From positions 19,701,601 through 19,765,600 of the forward strand of contig CM049319.1 of the NCBI GenBank assembly GCA_026874595.1: a stretch of DNA of 64,000 bases, read 5' to 3'. How positions within the stretch are numbered: position 1 is the stretch's first letter; every line of letters starts with the position of its first letter. The notes under the pieces were generated by a model, which ran no database searches, was not told the DNA's origin, and saw only the letters and a list, made by a program, of their open reading frames with translations. Positions 27,801-35,655 of this stretch are shown here, piece after piece. A program made the translations under genes and the position numbers. Source of the DNA: Sipunculus nudus (lineage: Eukaryota > Annelida > Sipuncula > Golfingiida > Sipunculidae).

Positions 27801-30800
27801 TATATATGTATGATAGCTTTGTTGTATACAAGACTGGTGGTGCCAGCTACAATCATTTTTAGCTCAGCTGACTGAAAGTCATCTGAGCTATAGCGATCAC
27901 TCTTTGTCCGTCGTCCGTCTGTCCGTCCGTTAACCAGACACAAATCGTAACCGCTGGACCTTGAACCTTGTAACTTGGGATTCTGAGAGGTCCATAAAAA
28001 ATCTCCTTGGAAACCAGAAATTAGGTCTCTGTTACCCATATCCTTCGAGCTATGTGGCCCCAAAGTACCCCCAGAAAAGTCAAAAATTTCATACAAAAAC
28101 TTCAATATCTCATTAACTACTTGACTGATGGTCATGATTTTTTGCATACATATTGATCATGAGATGTTACATCACTTCCTGCAGACTGGTGGCGCCACCT
28201 ATATTTTTCGATTTTTTACGAATTTTTTTCTCTATTTTTGAGACCTTTAAAAATGTGAACATCTGTTAACAAGGCACAAATCATAAAGACTGGACTTAGA
28301 ATCTTAATTCTTGACACACTGAGAGGTCCATGAAAAATCTCCTTGGAAACCAGAAATTAGGTCTCTGTTACCCATATCCTTCGAGCTATGGGGCCCCAAA
28401 GTACCCCCCAGAATAGTAAAAAATTTCATACAAAAACTTCAATATTTCAATAACTACATCACTGATGGTCTTCATTTTTGGCATACATATTGATCATGAG
28501 ATGTTCGATCAGTTCCTGCAGACTGGTGGCGCCACCTGTACTGTTTGATTTTTTACGATTTTTTCCTCTATTTTTGAGACCTTTGAGGATGCTGTCATCT
28601 GTTAGCGTGGCACAAATCGTAACGACTGGACCTAGAATCTTCATTTTCAAAACACTGAGAGACCTATGAAAAGTCTCCATGGAAACCAGAAATTAGGTCT
28701 CTGTTACCCATATCCTTCGAGCTATGGGGCCCAAAATTACCCCCCAGAATAGTCAAAAATTTCATACAAAAACTTCAATATCTCATTAACTACATCACTG
28801 ATGGTCATGATTTTCGACATACATATTGATCATGAGATGTTTCATCAGTTTGTGCAGACTGGTGGCGCCACCTGTATTTTTCAATGTTCACGAATTGTTT
28901 TCTCCATTTTTGAGACCTTTAAGGATGTAGTTCTCTGTCAACAGGGTACAAATCGTAACGACTGGACCTAGAATCTTCGTTCTTGACACACAGGGAGACC
29001 CATGATAAGTCTCCATGGAAACCTGAAATTTGGTCTCTGTTACCCATATCCTTTGAGCTATGGCACTCCAAAGTACAGCTCAGAATAATGGAAAATTTGA
29101 TACAAAAGCTAAAGTATCTGAACAACTAATGCAGAGATAACCATAATTGTTTGCATGGATATTGATCATGGAGTGTTTCATTAGTTTCTGCAGACTGGTG
29201 GCACCACCTGTATTTGTTCGGTTTTTTTTACAAAATTTTTCTGTATTTTTGAGACCATTAAAGATATGAACATCTGTTAACAGGGCACAAATCATAAAAA
29301 CTGGACCAAGAATCTTCATTCTTGACACACAGGGAGACCCATGAAAAGTCTCCATGGAAACTTGAAATTAGGTCTCTGTTACCCATATTCTTTAAGCTGT
29401 ATGGGTCCAAAATACCCCCCCCCCCAGAATAATGGAAAATTTGATACAAAAACTGCAGTATTTCAATAACTACAACACTGATGGTCATGATTTTCGGCAT
29501 ACATATTGATCATGAGCTGTTCCATCAGTTTCTGCAGACTGGGTGTGCCACCTCTATTTTTTTTCAAATTTTTACGAATTTTTTTTCTTTTTTTTGAGAC
29601 CTTTAAAGATGTGGTTATCTGTCAACAGGGTACAAATCGCAACAACTGGACCTAGAATCTTCATTCTTGTCATGCAAGGAGGCCCATGAAAGGTGCCTGT
29701 GGAAACTTGAAATTAGGTCTCTGTTACCCATATCCTTCAAGCTATAGGACTCCGAAGTATCCCTCAGAATAATGGACAATTTGATACAAAAACTGAAGTA
29801 TCTGAACAACTAATGCAGAGATCACCATGATTTTTTGCATGGATATTGACCATTAAGTGTTTTTATTAGTTTCTGCAGACTGGTGGAGCCACCTGTATTT
29901 TTGTATCCGCCAAAACGAAGTTTTGGGGATACTGTGTTTTTGACCGAGTTCCTCCACAGAGGCGGCGTTCGTTTCCAGAGAGCTCCTCGGAGACTAATGG
30001 ACCGATTTTTCCCAAACTAACACCTATTATCGGGTCACATGTGAACTGGTGCCTAACCAATTTGCAATGACCTCTGACCTTTCCTCTCTATCCAGTGTCC
30101 ATTTGTGGGTCTGTTTCCACTCATAAACCCTCATATCTCGGGAACCGTTTGACCGATCAGGAAATAAAATTGATTCAAATGTAGCCCTTGGATTGCTTTA
30201 TAACATACACAAAAAATGGTGGCGCCACCTGTAACCATGTTTGCACAGTGTCCATCTGTTCATCTGCCTTGGGTTAAAATCACTCATATCTCTGCAGTGA
30301 ATTGACTAATTCACCTGAAATTCGTCATGCGTATACATCCAGGATAGCTTTCTTGATTTTATGACAGGTGGCGCCACCTACGTTCACGTTCACGCTGATG
30401 ACATCCAAGCTTAAATCTTGGGAACCGTTTGACCAATCAGGAAATAAAATTTATACAAATGTAGCCCTTTGATAGCTCTGTAACATACACAAAAAATGGT
30501 GGCGCCACCTGTAACAATGTTTGCACAGCGTCTGTCTGTTAGTCTGCTGTGGCCTAAAATCACTCATTTCTCTGTAGTGGTTCGACATAACTGCCTAAAA
30601 TTTTGCAGGTTTATACATCGTGGACAGCTTTCTTGATTTTATGACAGGTGGCGCCACCTACATTCTAGTTAACGCTGCACACATCCAAGCTCATATCTCA
30701 GGAACCATTTGACCGATTGGGCCAAAATTGTGCATGTGTTTAGATCTCACATAGGTCTTTATCATACACAAAACTGGAGGGGTTACCTGCAAAGATTTTT

Positions 30801-33706
30801 GCACAGTGTTTGTCTGTTTGTCTGCCATGGGCAAAAATCGCTCATATACATGTAGTGGTTTGACTTTTCTGCCTAAAATTTTGCAGGTGTATACAACTTG
30901 GACAGCTTTCTGGATTTGTGGTAGGTGGCACAACCTACATACACATTTAGGCTGCAGACATCCATGCTAATATGCAACATACCTCACTCTATTTCCCCTT
31001 GCCACTCAATCCATGCCTCACTATCCGATTTTGGCAGATACATGTAGTCACTTGTCGGTTACCCGTATTCTAGTTTTAAAAGTTTACACATTTTTCTCTA
31101 TTTTTGAGATATATAAATACAGACTAAATCTTGGCCTGTTGGTTAATCTGTTTGATGCTTCAGTTGAATGGGTATATACTACCATTCTAATGATAAAATT
31201 TCCTTTTGCGAATCTCTTCCCAGTCAGCTGAGCGTCATGACCCATGGGTCACTTGTTAGCTCAGCTAACTGTAAGTCAACTGAGGTATAGGAATGGCGCC
31301 TGTCTGTCGTCCTTCCGGACGTCCAGGCGTCCAGCAGTCCGTTAGCAGAGCACAAATTGTAACGGCTGGTCCTAGAAACTTCTAAGTGAAGATCCAGGGA
31401 GGTCAATAAAAAATCTCCTGGGAAACCTGAAATTAGGTCACTGGGACCTATATCCTTCGAGCTATGTGGCTTGAAAGTACCCCCCAGAATAGTAAAAAAT
31501 TTGATACAAAACCTCCAATATCTTGATCATTAATGCATGGTTTGTCATGAATCTTGCCTTGAATATTGACCATGACTAGTTTTGTCAGTTCCTTAAATGT
31601 GGTGGCGCCACCTGTATTTTTTTCCTATTTTAAACAAATATTTGTCTATTGATTTACTATAAAATGACAACAATCATGTCAGTTTCTCAGCTGTGATTAC
31701 ATCTGGTATCCCAAAACCTGGTGTTTATTGATCACAAGTGGATGCCCTATACTAATCACCCTGTCTGTCTGTTTGTTTGTATGTCTGTCTGTCTGTCAAT
31801 CCGTCCATCCACACAAATTTGTTTCCAGACGATAACTCCAGGTTGGATTGGCACATGGATTTCAAACTTGACTTACACATGGCCCACCACTAAATCAAGA
31901 ACCTATATGATTTTGTGGTCATGAGGTCAATGGTCAAGGTCAAAGGACTCACTTAATTAAAAAGATCATGGCTGCATTTTAAGCCAAGCTTTTCATCCCA
32001 AACTTTCCATCTTGCGCATTTAGCTGACTTGCCAGTATGGGGAGAGCATAAATTAATTTAGGGTTCAGAAGGTCAAAGGTCAAGGTCACAGGGGCCATCT
32101 GTTCACAAATTAGTTTCCAGATGATAACTCCAGTTTAGTTTGACATAATGGTTTCAAACTTAACTTATAAATGACCCTGCCCTAAATTAAGAACCATGTC
32201 GATTTTGGGGTCCAACGGTCAAAGTTCAAGGTCACAGGACCCATTTCTTTAACAGGAATGTGTATGCATTTGAAGCCAAACTTTTCATCTTAAACCTTCC
32301 ATCTTCAAGATATTGCTAACCTGCCACTAGGGGAAGATTCTGTTTGATTTTTGGGTCATAGGTCAAGGTCACAGGGCCTATCCATTCACAAATTAGTTTA
32401 TGGATGATAATTCTGCTTTGGATAGACAGACTGGCTTCAAACTTAATTAAATAATGACCAAACACCTAAGTAAATTCATTTTGATTTTCAGGGTCCAGCA
32501 ATCTAAGTTGAAGGTCACAGAAGCCACATCTTTAAAAAGATTGTGGATGAACTGTAAATCAAACTTTTCATCCTGAACTTTCCAACGTTCACACATGGCT
32601 TACTTGCCCAAAGTGAGGAAACCTGTAGAATTTGAGGTTATCTGGTCAGAGGTCAAGGTCACTTTTTAAAAGATTGTTACAATAATCCTAATGATGCAAG
32701 TTCAAGGATATTAAGTTCTAAGACATTTGGTCACAAGGTCCATTGGTCAAGGTCACAGGACTCATTCTGAAAAATTTCTTTATAAATATCCTTATAGACA
32801 AATTCAGCTGAGCATCGAGACCCATGTTTCCCTAGTTGTGTTGTGTGTACCCATGCCAGAATTTCAGCAGTGATGTTTGTGTAATTGTTTCTTATTCAAA
32901 ATGTTTGGTACCTGCATTGTTCATGTACATGAGAATTAATGGTCCATTGAAGCATTATATATTATATTGTATTTCCCAGTGCACAGGTTCGCATTAGGCC
33001 TGTAGGCCTTGTTTTTCATTATGTTCGGAGAATGTCTTTGCAACCACTTTAATCAATTATGAAAGAAAACTTCCAATTTTCACACCATAACTAGACACCC
33101 ATCCTCCATGTCAGAGAGGGAGAGAGAGAGATTTTATTTGACATAAAAGTAATGTATTCATAAAAAAATCAACATATAATTTTTTTTTTCATTATGTTTG
33201 GAGAATGTCTTTAAGGATTTTAATCTAATGACACAACAGCCATCTGTGAAACATGTAGAGTTCAGTGAAAGATATGAACTACATATATGAACTATCATTT
33301 CTCTATATAAGAAAAAATTATGGGTGTAGATTAAAGGAACACTTTCTCATCTCAACAAGAATTCCAAGCAGTGATCATTTGCGTGTAACAAGTATTCACA
33401 ATACTTAATAGATATGCTCAAATGGGTTGGCTGATTTATGGTAAAGTAAAAAATAGGCATATTGGATAACTACAAATATATGCTTGTGTATGGAATAGGA
33501 TTACATACTGATTGCTTTTTTTTTGTTTGCAAGATTTTAGATTTTTTTTACTTGATAATTATCGAATTTGATGATTCATTGGAATTTGTTTGGCTGTTTC
33601 TCCATAAAATCTGCATTTGTATTATTATTTCAGGTATGCTGAGGAACGAATAAGTGAGTGTCTCAGGCGAAAAGAAGAATTTCTTGCTTTGGAAATGCCC
33701 AAATGA
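719..33706 (+). CDS. ETNK1: Ethanolamine kinase (ETNK1-like), eight coding exons
   Basis: Spliced CDS joining 719-844, 5447-5712, 6846-7019, 8296-8435, 19426-19509, 21528-21691, 22601-22674 and 33634-33706; 1101 nt, 366 residues plus TGA. The predicted enzyme transfers ATP phosphate to ethanolamine, the first step of the cytosolic CDP-ethanolamine (Kennedy) pathway to phosphatidylethanolamine. Visible family marks are FTSGISNKLIGCY (residues 44-56), VLVRFFG (67-73), the Brenner-type motif FCHNDILLNNIVYN (219-232) with H221, catalytic D223 and N228, and IDYEY (241-245) followed by FDIGNHFCEY (253-262). The 'SNKLIGCY' segment and 'DYSLYPDRE' point to ethanolamine kinase rather than choline kinase. 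Length matches the roughly 360-residue vertebrate enzyme. Intron phases are 0, 2, 2, 1, 1, 0, 2 and all splice sites are GT/AG. The initiator is the least certain part, because exon 1 has an upstream acceptor and the frame stays open to it. Confidence 0.93.
1206..1220. promoter_or_regulatory. Perfect ERE-like palindrome in family A
   Basis: AGGTCACTGTGACCT, the consensus estrogen-receptor-type inverted repeat with 3-bp spacer. Two more perfect copies sit in the same element at 4421-4435 (spacer CGG) and 4572-4586 (spacer CTG). Sequence match only. Confidence 0.4.
2142..2204. repeat. Cluster of GTCTAGAC palindromes (Smad-box-like)
   Basis: Four perfect GTCTAGAC octamers at 2142-2149, 2155-2162, 2176-2183 and 2184-2191, plus near copies 'atctagac' and 'gtctagat', in about 63 bases. 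The octamer equals the published Smad3/4 binding palindrome. Nothing here shows that it is used. Confidence 0.6.
2287..3607 (+). mobile_element. Family B element (5'-truncated), inside the C element of intron 1
   Basis: Homologous to the B copies at 15657, 22706, 29902 and 35656. It has the 'caggtcacatgtgaact' entry, repeated units with 'tatctcgggaaccgtttgac' and 'aaaattttgcatgtgtat', and five GGTGGCGCCACC palindromes or variants. It ends with 'gcggatacacagtcacttgt' and a final CTAGTTTT. The 5' hairpin found in other copies is absent, so it is truncated at the left. Confidence 0.65.
5447..5712 (+). CDS. ETNK1: ETNK exon 2
   Basis: The acceptor ATTTTGTAG precedes ATA at 5447 (phase 0); donor AGAAG|GTAGGT follows 5712 and leaves two bases of an Arg codon. 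It encodes residues 43-130: the glycine-containing nucleotide loop region FTSGISNKLIGCY, the VLVRFFG strand and the TELLIDREFE helix. A second GT four bases downstream would include an in-frame TAG, so the upstream donor is chosen. Confidence 0.93.
5880..6342 (+). mobile_element. Family E element in ETNK intron 2
   Basis: Starts with AGCTCACCTATGAGCT (a hairpin) and a 'gtccgtctgtcccatctgtc' region. The core has repeated 'atgcatatttaataaggtca' phrases and one 'ggtggcgcca'. It ends with the hairpin GCACCATTTGTGGTGC at 6319-6334 followed by TCTTGTTT. A second copy lies at about 20975-21472. Confidence 0.55.
6846..7019 (+). CDS. ETNK1: ETNK exon 3
   Basis: A pyrimidine-rich tract ending TTCAG leads into G at 6846, which completes the Arg codon (AG|G). 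The exon then reads LIAEEMACLHLVD through to SMIPTSFQDEAKNQ. The donor AAAA|GTAAAT follows 7019, leaving two bases (phase 2). It corresponds to the family segment RLIARxLAxIH...LIPTxFxDE. Confidence 0.92.
7264..7515 (-). repeat. Short dispersed repeat with poly-G/poly-C core
   Basis: Contains G12 at 7355-7366 and C10 at 7439-7448. Read on the minus strand it ends with 'gacccctccttttcttaaat' followed by 'cctagatagacacc'. The plus-strand copy at 43960-44170 ends similarly, with 'gacccctccattttaaatct' followed by 'ggatctgcccctg'. It lies in ETNK intron 3. Confidence 0.45.
8296..8435 (+). CDS. ETNK1: ETNK exon 4, carries the catalytic loop
   Basis: The acceptor TCTTTTGTAG is followed by A at 8296, completing a Lys codon. 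It encodes residues 190-235 with LGSPSVFCHNDILLNNIVYN, the phosphotransferase catalytic loop (H221, D223, N228). The donor AAAG|GTAAGG follows 8435, leaving one base (phase 1). An 11-kb intron packed with nested repeats follows. Confidence 0.94.
8967..8979 (+). promoter_or_regulatory. Perfect DR1 nuclear-receptor-like site in family D
   Basis: AGGTCAAAGGTCA, two AGGTCA half-sites spaced by one base (RXR/HNF4/COUP-TF type). Another perfect DR1 is at 9106-9118 in the same element. Sequence match only. Confidence 0.4.
10640..15650 (+). repeat. Tandem array of about fifteen ~337-bp units with higher-order structure
   Basis: Each unit carries, in order, 'ggcacaaatcgtaacgactg', 'cctagaatcttcattcttga', 'ggtctctgttacccatatcc', 'tacatattgatcatgagatg', 'cagactggtggcgccacctg' and 'tctatttttgagaccttt'. 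The palindrome recurs at about 10926, 11264, 11582, 11921, 12260, 12597, 12932, 13269, 13607, 13942, 14280, 14617 and onward. A distinct variant unit ('gatgctgtcatctgttagcg') returns at about 12549, 13559 and 14233, three and then two units apart, showing recent multi-unit duplication. Confidence 0.85.
15657..16779 (+). mobile_element. Family B element nested in family A (intron 4)
   Basis: The 5' hairpin is formed by GTATCCGCCAAAAC and GTTTTGCGGATAC. Core units contain 'tatctcgggaaccgtttgac' and GGTGGCGCCACC palindromes (15973, 16121, 16254, 16400). The 3' end is 'tagtcacttgtcggttaccc' then 'gtattctagtttt'. The inverted copy of the 5' motif (TTTTGGCGGATAC) is deleted here but survives as 'ttttggcagatac' in the duplicated tail near 17635. 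Confidence 0.7.
16961..17860 (+). repeat. Direct duplication of the B 3' part plus the A 3' terminus
   Basis: Repeats sequence seen at about 16100-16960: 'cttgattttatgacaggtgg', B units, 'cccgtattctagtttt', then 'ttgagatatataaatacaga' style A tail and the terminal hairpin TGACCCATGGGTCA with CTTGTT. Two complete A 3' ends therefore lie 900 bases apart. Confidence 0.65.
18453..19425. other. End of ETNK intron 4, no feature recognised
   Basis: Strongly AT-rich unique-looking sequence with many T-runs. No exon, no repeat boundary and no structured motif recognised. It ends in the acceptor of exon 5. Confidence 0.4.
19426..19509 (+). CDS. ETNK1: ETNK exon 5, metal-binding segment
   Basis: The acceptor GTTCCCAG is followed by GA, completing a Gly codon with the last base of exon 4. 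The exon encodes TVRFIDYEYGAFNYEAFDIG and then NHFCEYA (residues 237-263). D242 in IDYEY is the Mg-binding aspartate equivalent to the DFG Asp of kinases. The donor GCAG|GTGAGC follows 19509 (phase 1). It is the shortest internal exon but one, and unambiguous. Confidence 0.94.
19560..20240. repeat. C-rich tracts in ETNK intron 5
   Basis: C-rich tract near 19580-19592 and C14 at 20085-20098, each in a short GC-rich patch in otherwise AT-rich sequence. A plausible relic of the same poly-C repeat as at 397-411. No exon found between 19510 and 21527. Confidence 0.35.
20975..21472 (+). mobile_element. Family E element in ETNK intron 5
   Basis: Shares with 5880-6342 the phrases 'aagtttgattattggcaaca/g', 'tgcatatttaat(a/g)aggtc' and the gene-like spacing of three units. 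The 3' hairpin GCACACCTGCAGTGC lies at 21453-21467, followed by TCTTATT. It abuts exon 6. Confidence 0.55.
21528..21691 (+). CDS. ETNK1: ETNK exon 6
   Basis: The acceptor ATAACAG is followed by GA completing Gly264, then VDEVDYSLYPDREYQLGWIR through to QANKFSL (residues 265-318). The DYSLYPDRE block is a hallmark of ethanolamine kinases. The donor CACTG|GTAGGT follows 21691 in phase 0. An ATT-rich tract and the end of a family-E repeat lie immediately upstream, about 55 bases from the acceptor. Confidence 0.94.
22601..22674 (+). CDS. ETNK1: ETNK exon 7
   Basis: The acceptor TTCTTATTTCAG is followed by CTT at 22601 (phase 0). It encodes LANFFWGIWALIQSSISTLD then FDYL (residues 319-342), matching the family's C-terminal SHFFWGLWALIQ region. 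The donor CTAAA|GTAAGT follows 22674, leaving two bases. A family-B repeat begins about 30 bases into the intron. Confidence 0.93.
22706..23544 (+). mobile_element. Family B element in ETNK intron 7
   Basis: Intact 5' hairpin (GTATCCGCCAAAAC / GTTTTGCGGATAC) after ATTTATT. There are two core units and the inverted motif TTTTGGCGGATAC at about 23498. The 3' stem is TAGTC/GACGA and it ends 'cccgtattctag' then TTTT. This is the clearest solitary B copy for defining both ends. Flanks are ATTTA|TTG... and ...CTAGT|TTTATT, so insertion into TT is plausible. Confidence 0.7.
23873..24080 (+). mobile_element. Possible tRNA-derived SINE
   Basis: An A-box-like 'tagcctaagttg' lies at 23887 and a B-box-like 'ggttcaaactg' at 23932, 45 bases apart, as in a tRNA. 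A possible anticodon arm 'gctttggactttagagc' lies between them and acceptor-like ends 'ggtgtg/tgtgcc' flank them. The pairing is too poor for a functional tRNA. The body after 23950 has no recognised similarity. Confidence 0.4.
24216..24535 (+). repeat. Tandem duplication of a ~165-bp unit
   Basis: Two copies of a unit containing 'tttaatcaattatgaaagaa', 'acacccatcctccatgtcag' and 'gacataaaagtaatgtattc' with a GA-rich tract. A third copy lies at about 33017-33190, directly beyond the inserted C element, so the three once formed one array. Confidence 0.75.
27861..31257 (+). mobile_element. Second A+B composite (intron 7)
   Basis: Starts AGCTCAGCTGACTGAAAGTC. Six ~337-bp units follow (palindromes near 28187, 28526, 28861, 29198, 29540, 29882), then B at 29902-31075 joined at the identical point '...cacctgtatttttgtatcc'. 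It ends 'cagtcagctgagcgtcatga' with hairpin TGACCCATGGGTCA and CTTGTT. Near-identical by eye to 14209-16960. Confidence 0.78.
29902..31075 (+). mobile_element. Family B element nested in family A (intron 7)
   Basis: 5' hairpin slightly decayed (GTTTTGGGGATAC). GGTGGCGCCACC palindromes at about 30218, 30366, 30502 and 30648. The inverted motif 'ttttggcagatac' and the end 'cccgtattctagtttt' are present. Unlike the intron-4 copy it keeps the subterminal inverted motif. Confidence 0.72.
31258..32834 (+). mobile_element. Family A/D-type element directly abutting the composite
   Basis: Starts AGCTCAGCTAACTGTAAGTC immediately after CTTGTT of the preceding element. It has one 337-like unit with GGTGGCGCCACC at about 31602, then a 'ctgtctgtctgtttgtttgt' region and D-like modules with AGGTCA half-sites. 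It ends 'ttcagctgagcatcgagacc'. A perfect AGGTCAAAGGTCAAGGTCA triple half-site is at 32070-32088. Confidence 0.6.
33017..33190 (+). repeat. Third copy of the ~165-bp unit, right flank of the C insertion
   Basis: Matches 24368-24535 closely ('cattatgttcggagaatgtc', 'tttaatcaattatgaaagaa', GA tract). It starts right after the C element's terminal T-run. Confidence 0.75.
33634..33706 (+). CDS. ETNK1: ETNK exon 8, terminal coding exon with stop
   Basis: The acceptor ATTATTTCAG is followed by G completing Lys343, then YAEERISECLRRKEEFLALE and MPK and the stop TGA at 33704-33706. The ending LALEMPK parallels the TALKVPE C terminus of vertebrate ETNK1. The stop is reached in frame from exon 7 across an 11-kb intron, which supports the whole model. 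Confidence 0.92.
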
Positions 33707-34240
33707 TAAGCCTAGTAGACAGATATAACAATGAAATAGAATATCTTAAAACCTTGTACATATGCAAAATCTGACCTAGATTGACTGTAAGCACTATCTG
33801 GTGTTTAAACTAGAAACTAAATTTGCATCTTGGAATGTTCAAACTGATAGGTTCCCTGCTATATGTTTTACTTTGGTAGATAAATGGTTCCATGCTATAT
33901 CTTGTACTATGGTAGATAAATTCTCAAGTAACTGGTTGTGATACAAATCTGTGTCAAATATTCATCAGAAAATCTGACATGGAGAATAGTTTCAAGCTTG
34001 AACACCAGATGGCGTCAGTAAACAGTCCTGGTACATTTTGCTCTATGTGACTGTTTTACAGTGCTTTATTTCTTATTTTTGTACATTTTAATGATCCAAC
34101 TATGAATTAAACAAACAATGCTTCTCCCTTTTAAAAATACACATGCTAGTGTCCAAGGTCTCTGTGATATATATTCTTGGAGCAATGAAATTTTACACTT
34201 ATACAGGAACCATGTCATAATAAACTATACAACATTCATA
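33707..34240 (+). other. ETNK1: Probable ETNK 3' untranslated region
   Basis: AT-rich sequence after the stop with no open frame worth noting. It contains an exact CACCAGATGGCG at 34003-34014 (CTCF/YY1-like core). The first good poly(A) signal is AATAAA at 34219. Extent is inferred only from that signal. Confidence 0.5.
34219..34224 (+). terminator. ETNK1: Candidate poly(A) signal AATAAA for ETNK
   Basis: First canonical AATAAA hexamer downstream of the ETNK stop, about 510 bases on, in CATAATAAACTAT. A second AATAAA lies at 35018-35023 and could give a longer 3' UTR. Confidence 0.5.
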
Positions 34241-34489
34241 TAAAGATACTGCAGGGAGCATTTCATCACATCACAATATGGTCACTGTGTCATCTCATTA
34301 TACATTCATTATTTATATCAGTGATTATAAATATTACATTGTACAGTTGTTAGAGCTAAGGTATATTGGGTCACAGCTTATGTTTTTTGCTATGTAGTAC
34401 AGCTTAGGCTCTCTGGTCACACACACAAAGTATTGACCGGACCTGGTTGATCTAATATAGCAGTTTATTTCCTATATATGATGATGTAT

Positions 34490-34960
34490 TAATTACCGTC
34501 TGGTCCCTTGGCCCAGGCGCTGGCCATCCTCCCATTTGGACATGTGGGGAGGCTGGCAGGCCCTGTACCCTTGGCCTATGACAATAATGGCTTCTTGTAT
34601 GCGGATTGTCCCAGCAGGGAATTCTTGGGATGGGTTCCGAGCTGTTAAGCCAGTTGACAGATGTGCAGGCTTCCCTTTTTTGTGCCTGTGGAAGCTGTTG
34701 TTCTCCAGACTCCTTTAATATCTCTACCTTCCCCCCCCTTCCCCTTCAACCCACTCTGCTTGGCTTCGGTGACGATTTTGTCTTTGACTTCACTTCAAAA
34801 TTTACGCATCGGGAGTGCCCAGGGAACATGTCCCAGACGCTTCCAACTTGAGTGTCTGGAGGGCTTAATACATCTACTGTCAGTCAGGCTCTGTACCCTG
34901 CCAGGAGGCTCTGCCTGGCTGTTCTCTCGCTGCCTGATCCTACCTCTATACAAAGAGTAA
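34490..34960. other. GC-rich unexplained stretch downstream of ETNK
   Basis: Clearly richer in G+C than both flanks, with no long convincing frame. All three + frames are open for only 60-99 codons without splice support. It may be a decayed transposon coding segment or a transcribed exon of an unrecognised gene. Confidence 0.3.
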
Positions 34961-35655
34961 ACAGTACTTTCCTGGATCAGGCATAATTACATAATGCCAT
35001 GTTTGTAAGATAGCAAAAATAAACATTAAAATATACCTTGAGCTTGGGTGGCATTAATGAATGCATGTATAATATTATTCCGTTTATTAAGCGTGATATA
35101 AGTCACTCGTGATGGGCATAAACCAATCAAAACACATTCTGTGCACAATGATCATAAATTGTGTGACATCATGCAAAACTAATCAGTATTATACAACCAA
35201 TTATTTTTTTATATGTTATGTTAGTCACAGCCGAAAGTGCTTGAACTTCATTTCATATATTTTTCATTATCATTTCATGAAATGGGAATTTAGTAGGTTA
35301 TACAATCTGCTAATTAATCTAATAGTGTCTACTATATATACATAAAGGTTATCAAGAATGTGAGGGTGAGCATCTGTGATGCACAAAAACTCTTTCAAAA
35401 GCACAGTTCTAGGTACCCAAGTGTCCAGTTAGAAGTTCTGGCTGTAGAACCAAGCTTGTTCTTGTGGCAGTCACTGATCATTGTTGACTACATCAAACAA
35501 TCCAGGCATTTGTGCAAAAACTATGTTGGTAACTGACACTTACATTTTACTACAATCAGATAACCATATAATGAATGATAGTTGAGTGAGTTACGAATAA
35601 CAATTTTTTATAACCTTCAATATCCATGTGCTATATATATTTATAATGATAATAA
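34961..35655. other. Intergenic AT-rich sequence, nothing recognised
   Basis: Contains an AATAAA at 35018-35023. Otherwise no exon, repeat boundary or structured element seen. Confidence 0.4.

Larger units (their letters stand above)
24536..33014 (+). mobile_element. Large family C element in intron 7 hosting other insertions
   Basis: 5' end AGCGAACCTGTGAGC at 24536. The inverted counterpart GCACAGGTTCGC lies at 32981-32992, then the hairpin AGGCCTGTAGGCCT and TTGTTTTT. The core (24600-27850) is built of degenerate units with 'ttttatagggaaaaagctaa', 'gccaaattgtccaatgtttc' and 'tctcaagtttgttcaaatgg', and further units near 27100-27450 with 'caagagttcactcagtgcag'. An A+B composite (27861-31257) and an A/D-type element (31258-32834) are nested in it. 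Confidence 0.65.
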
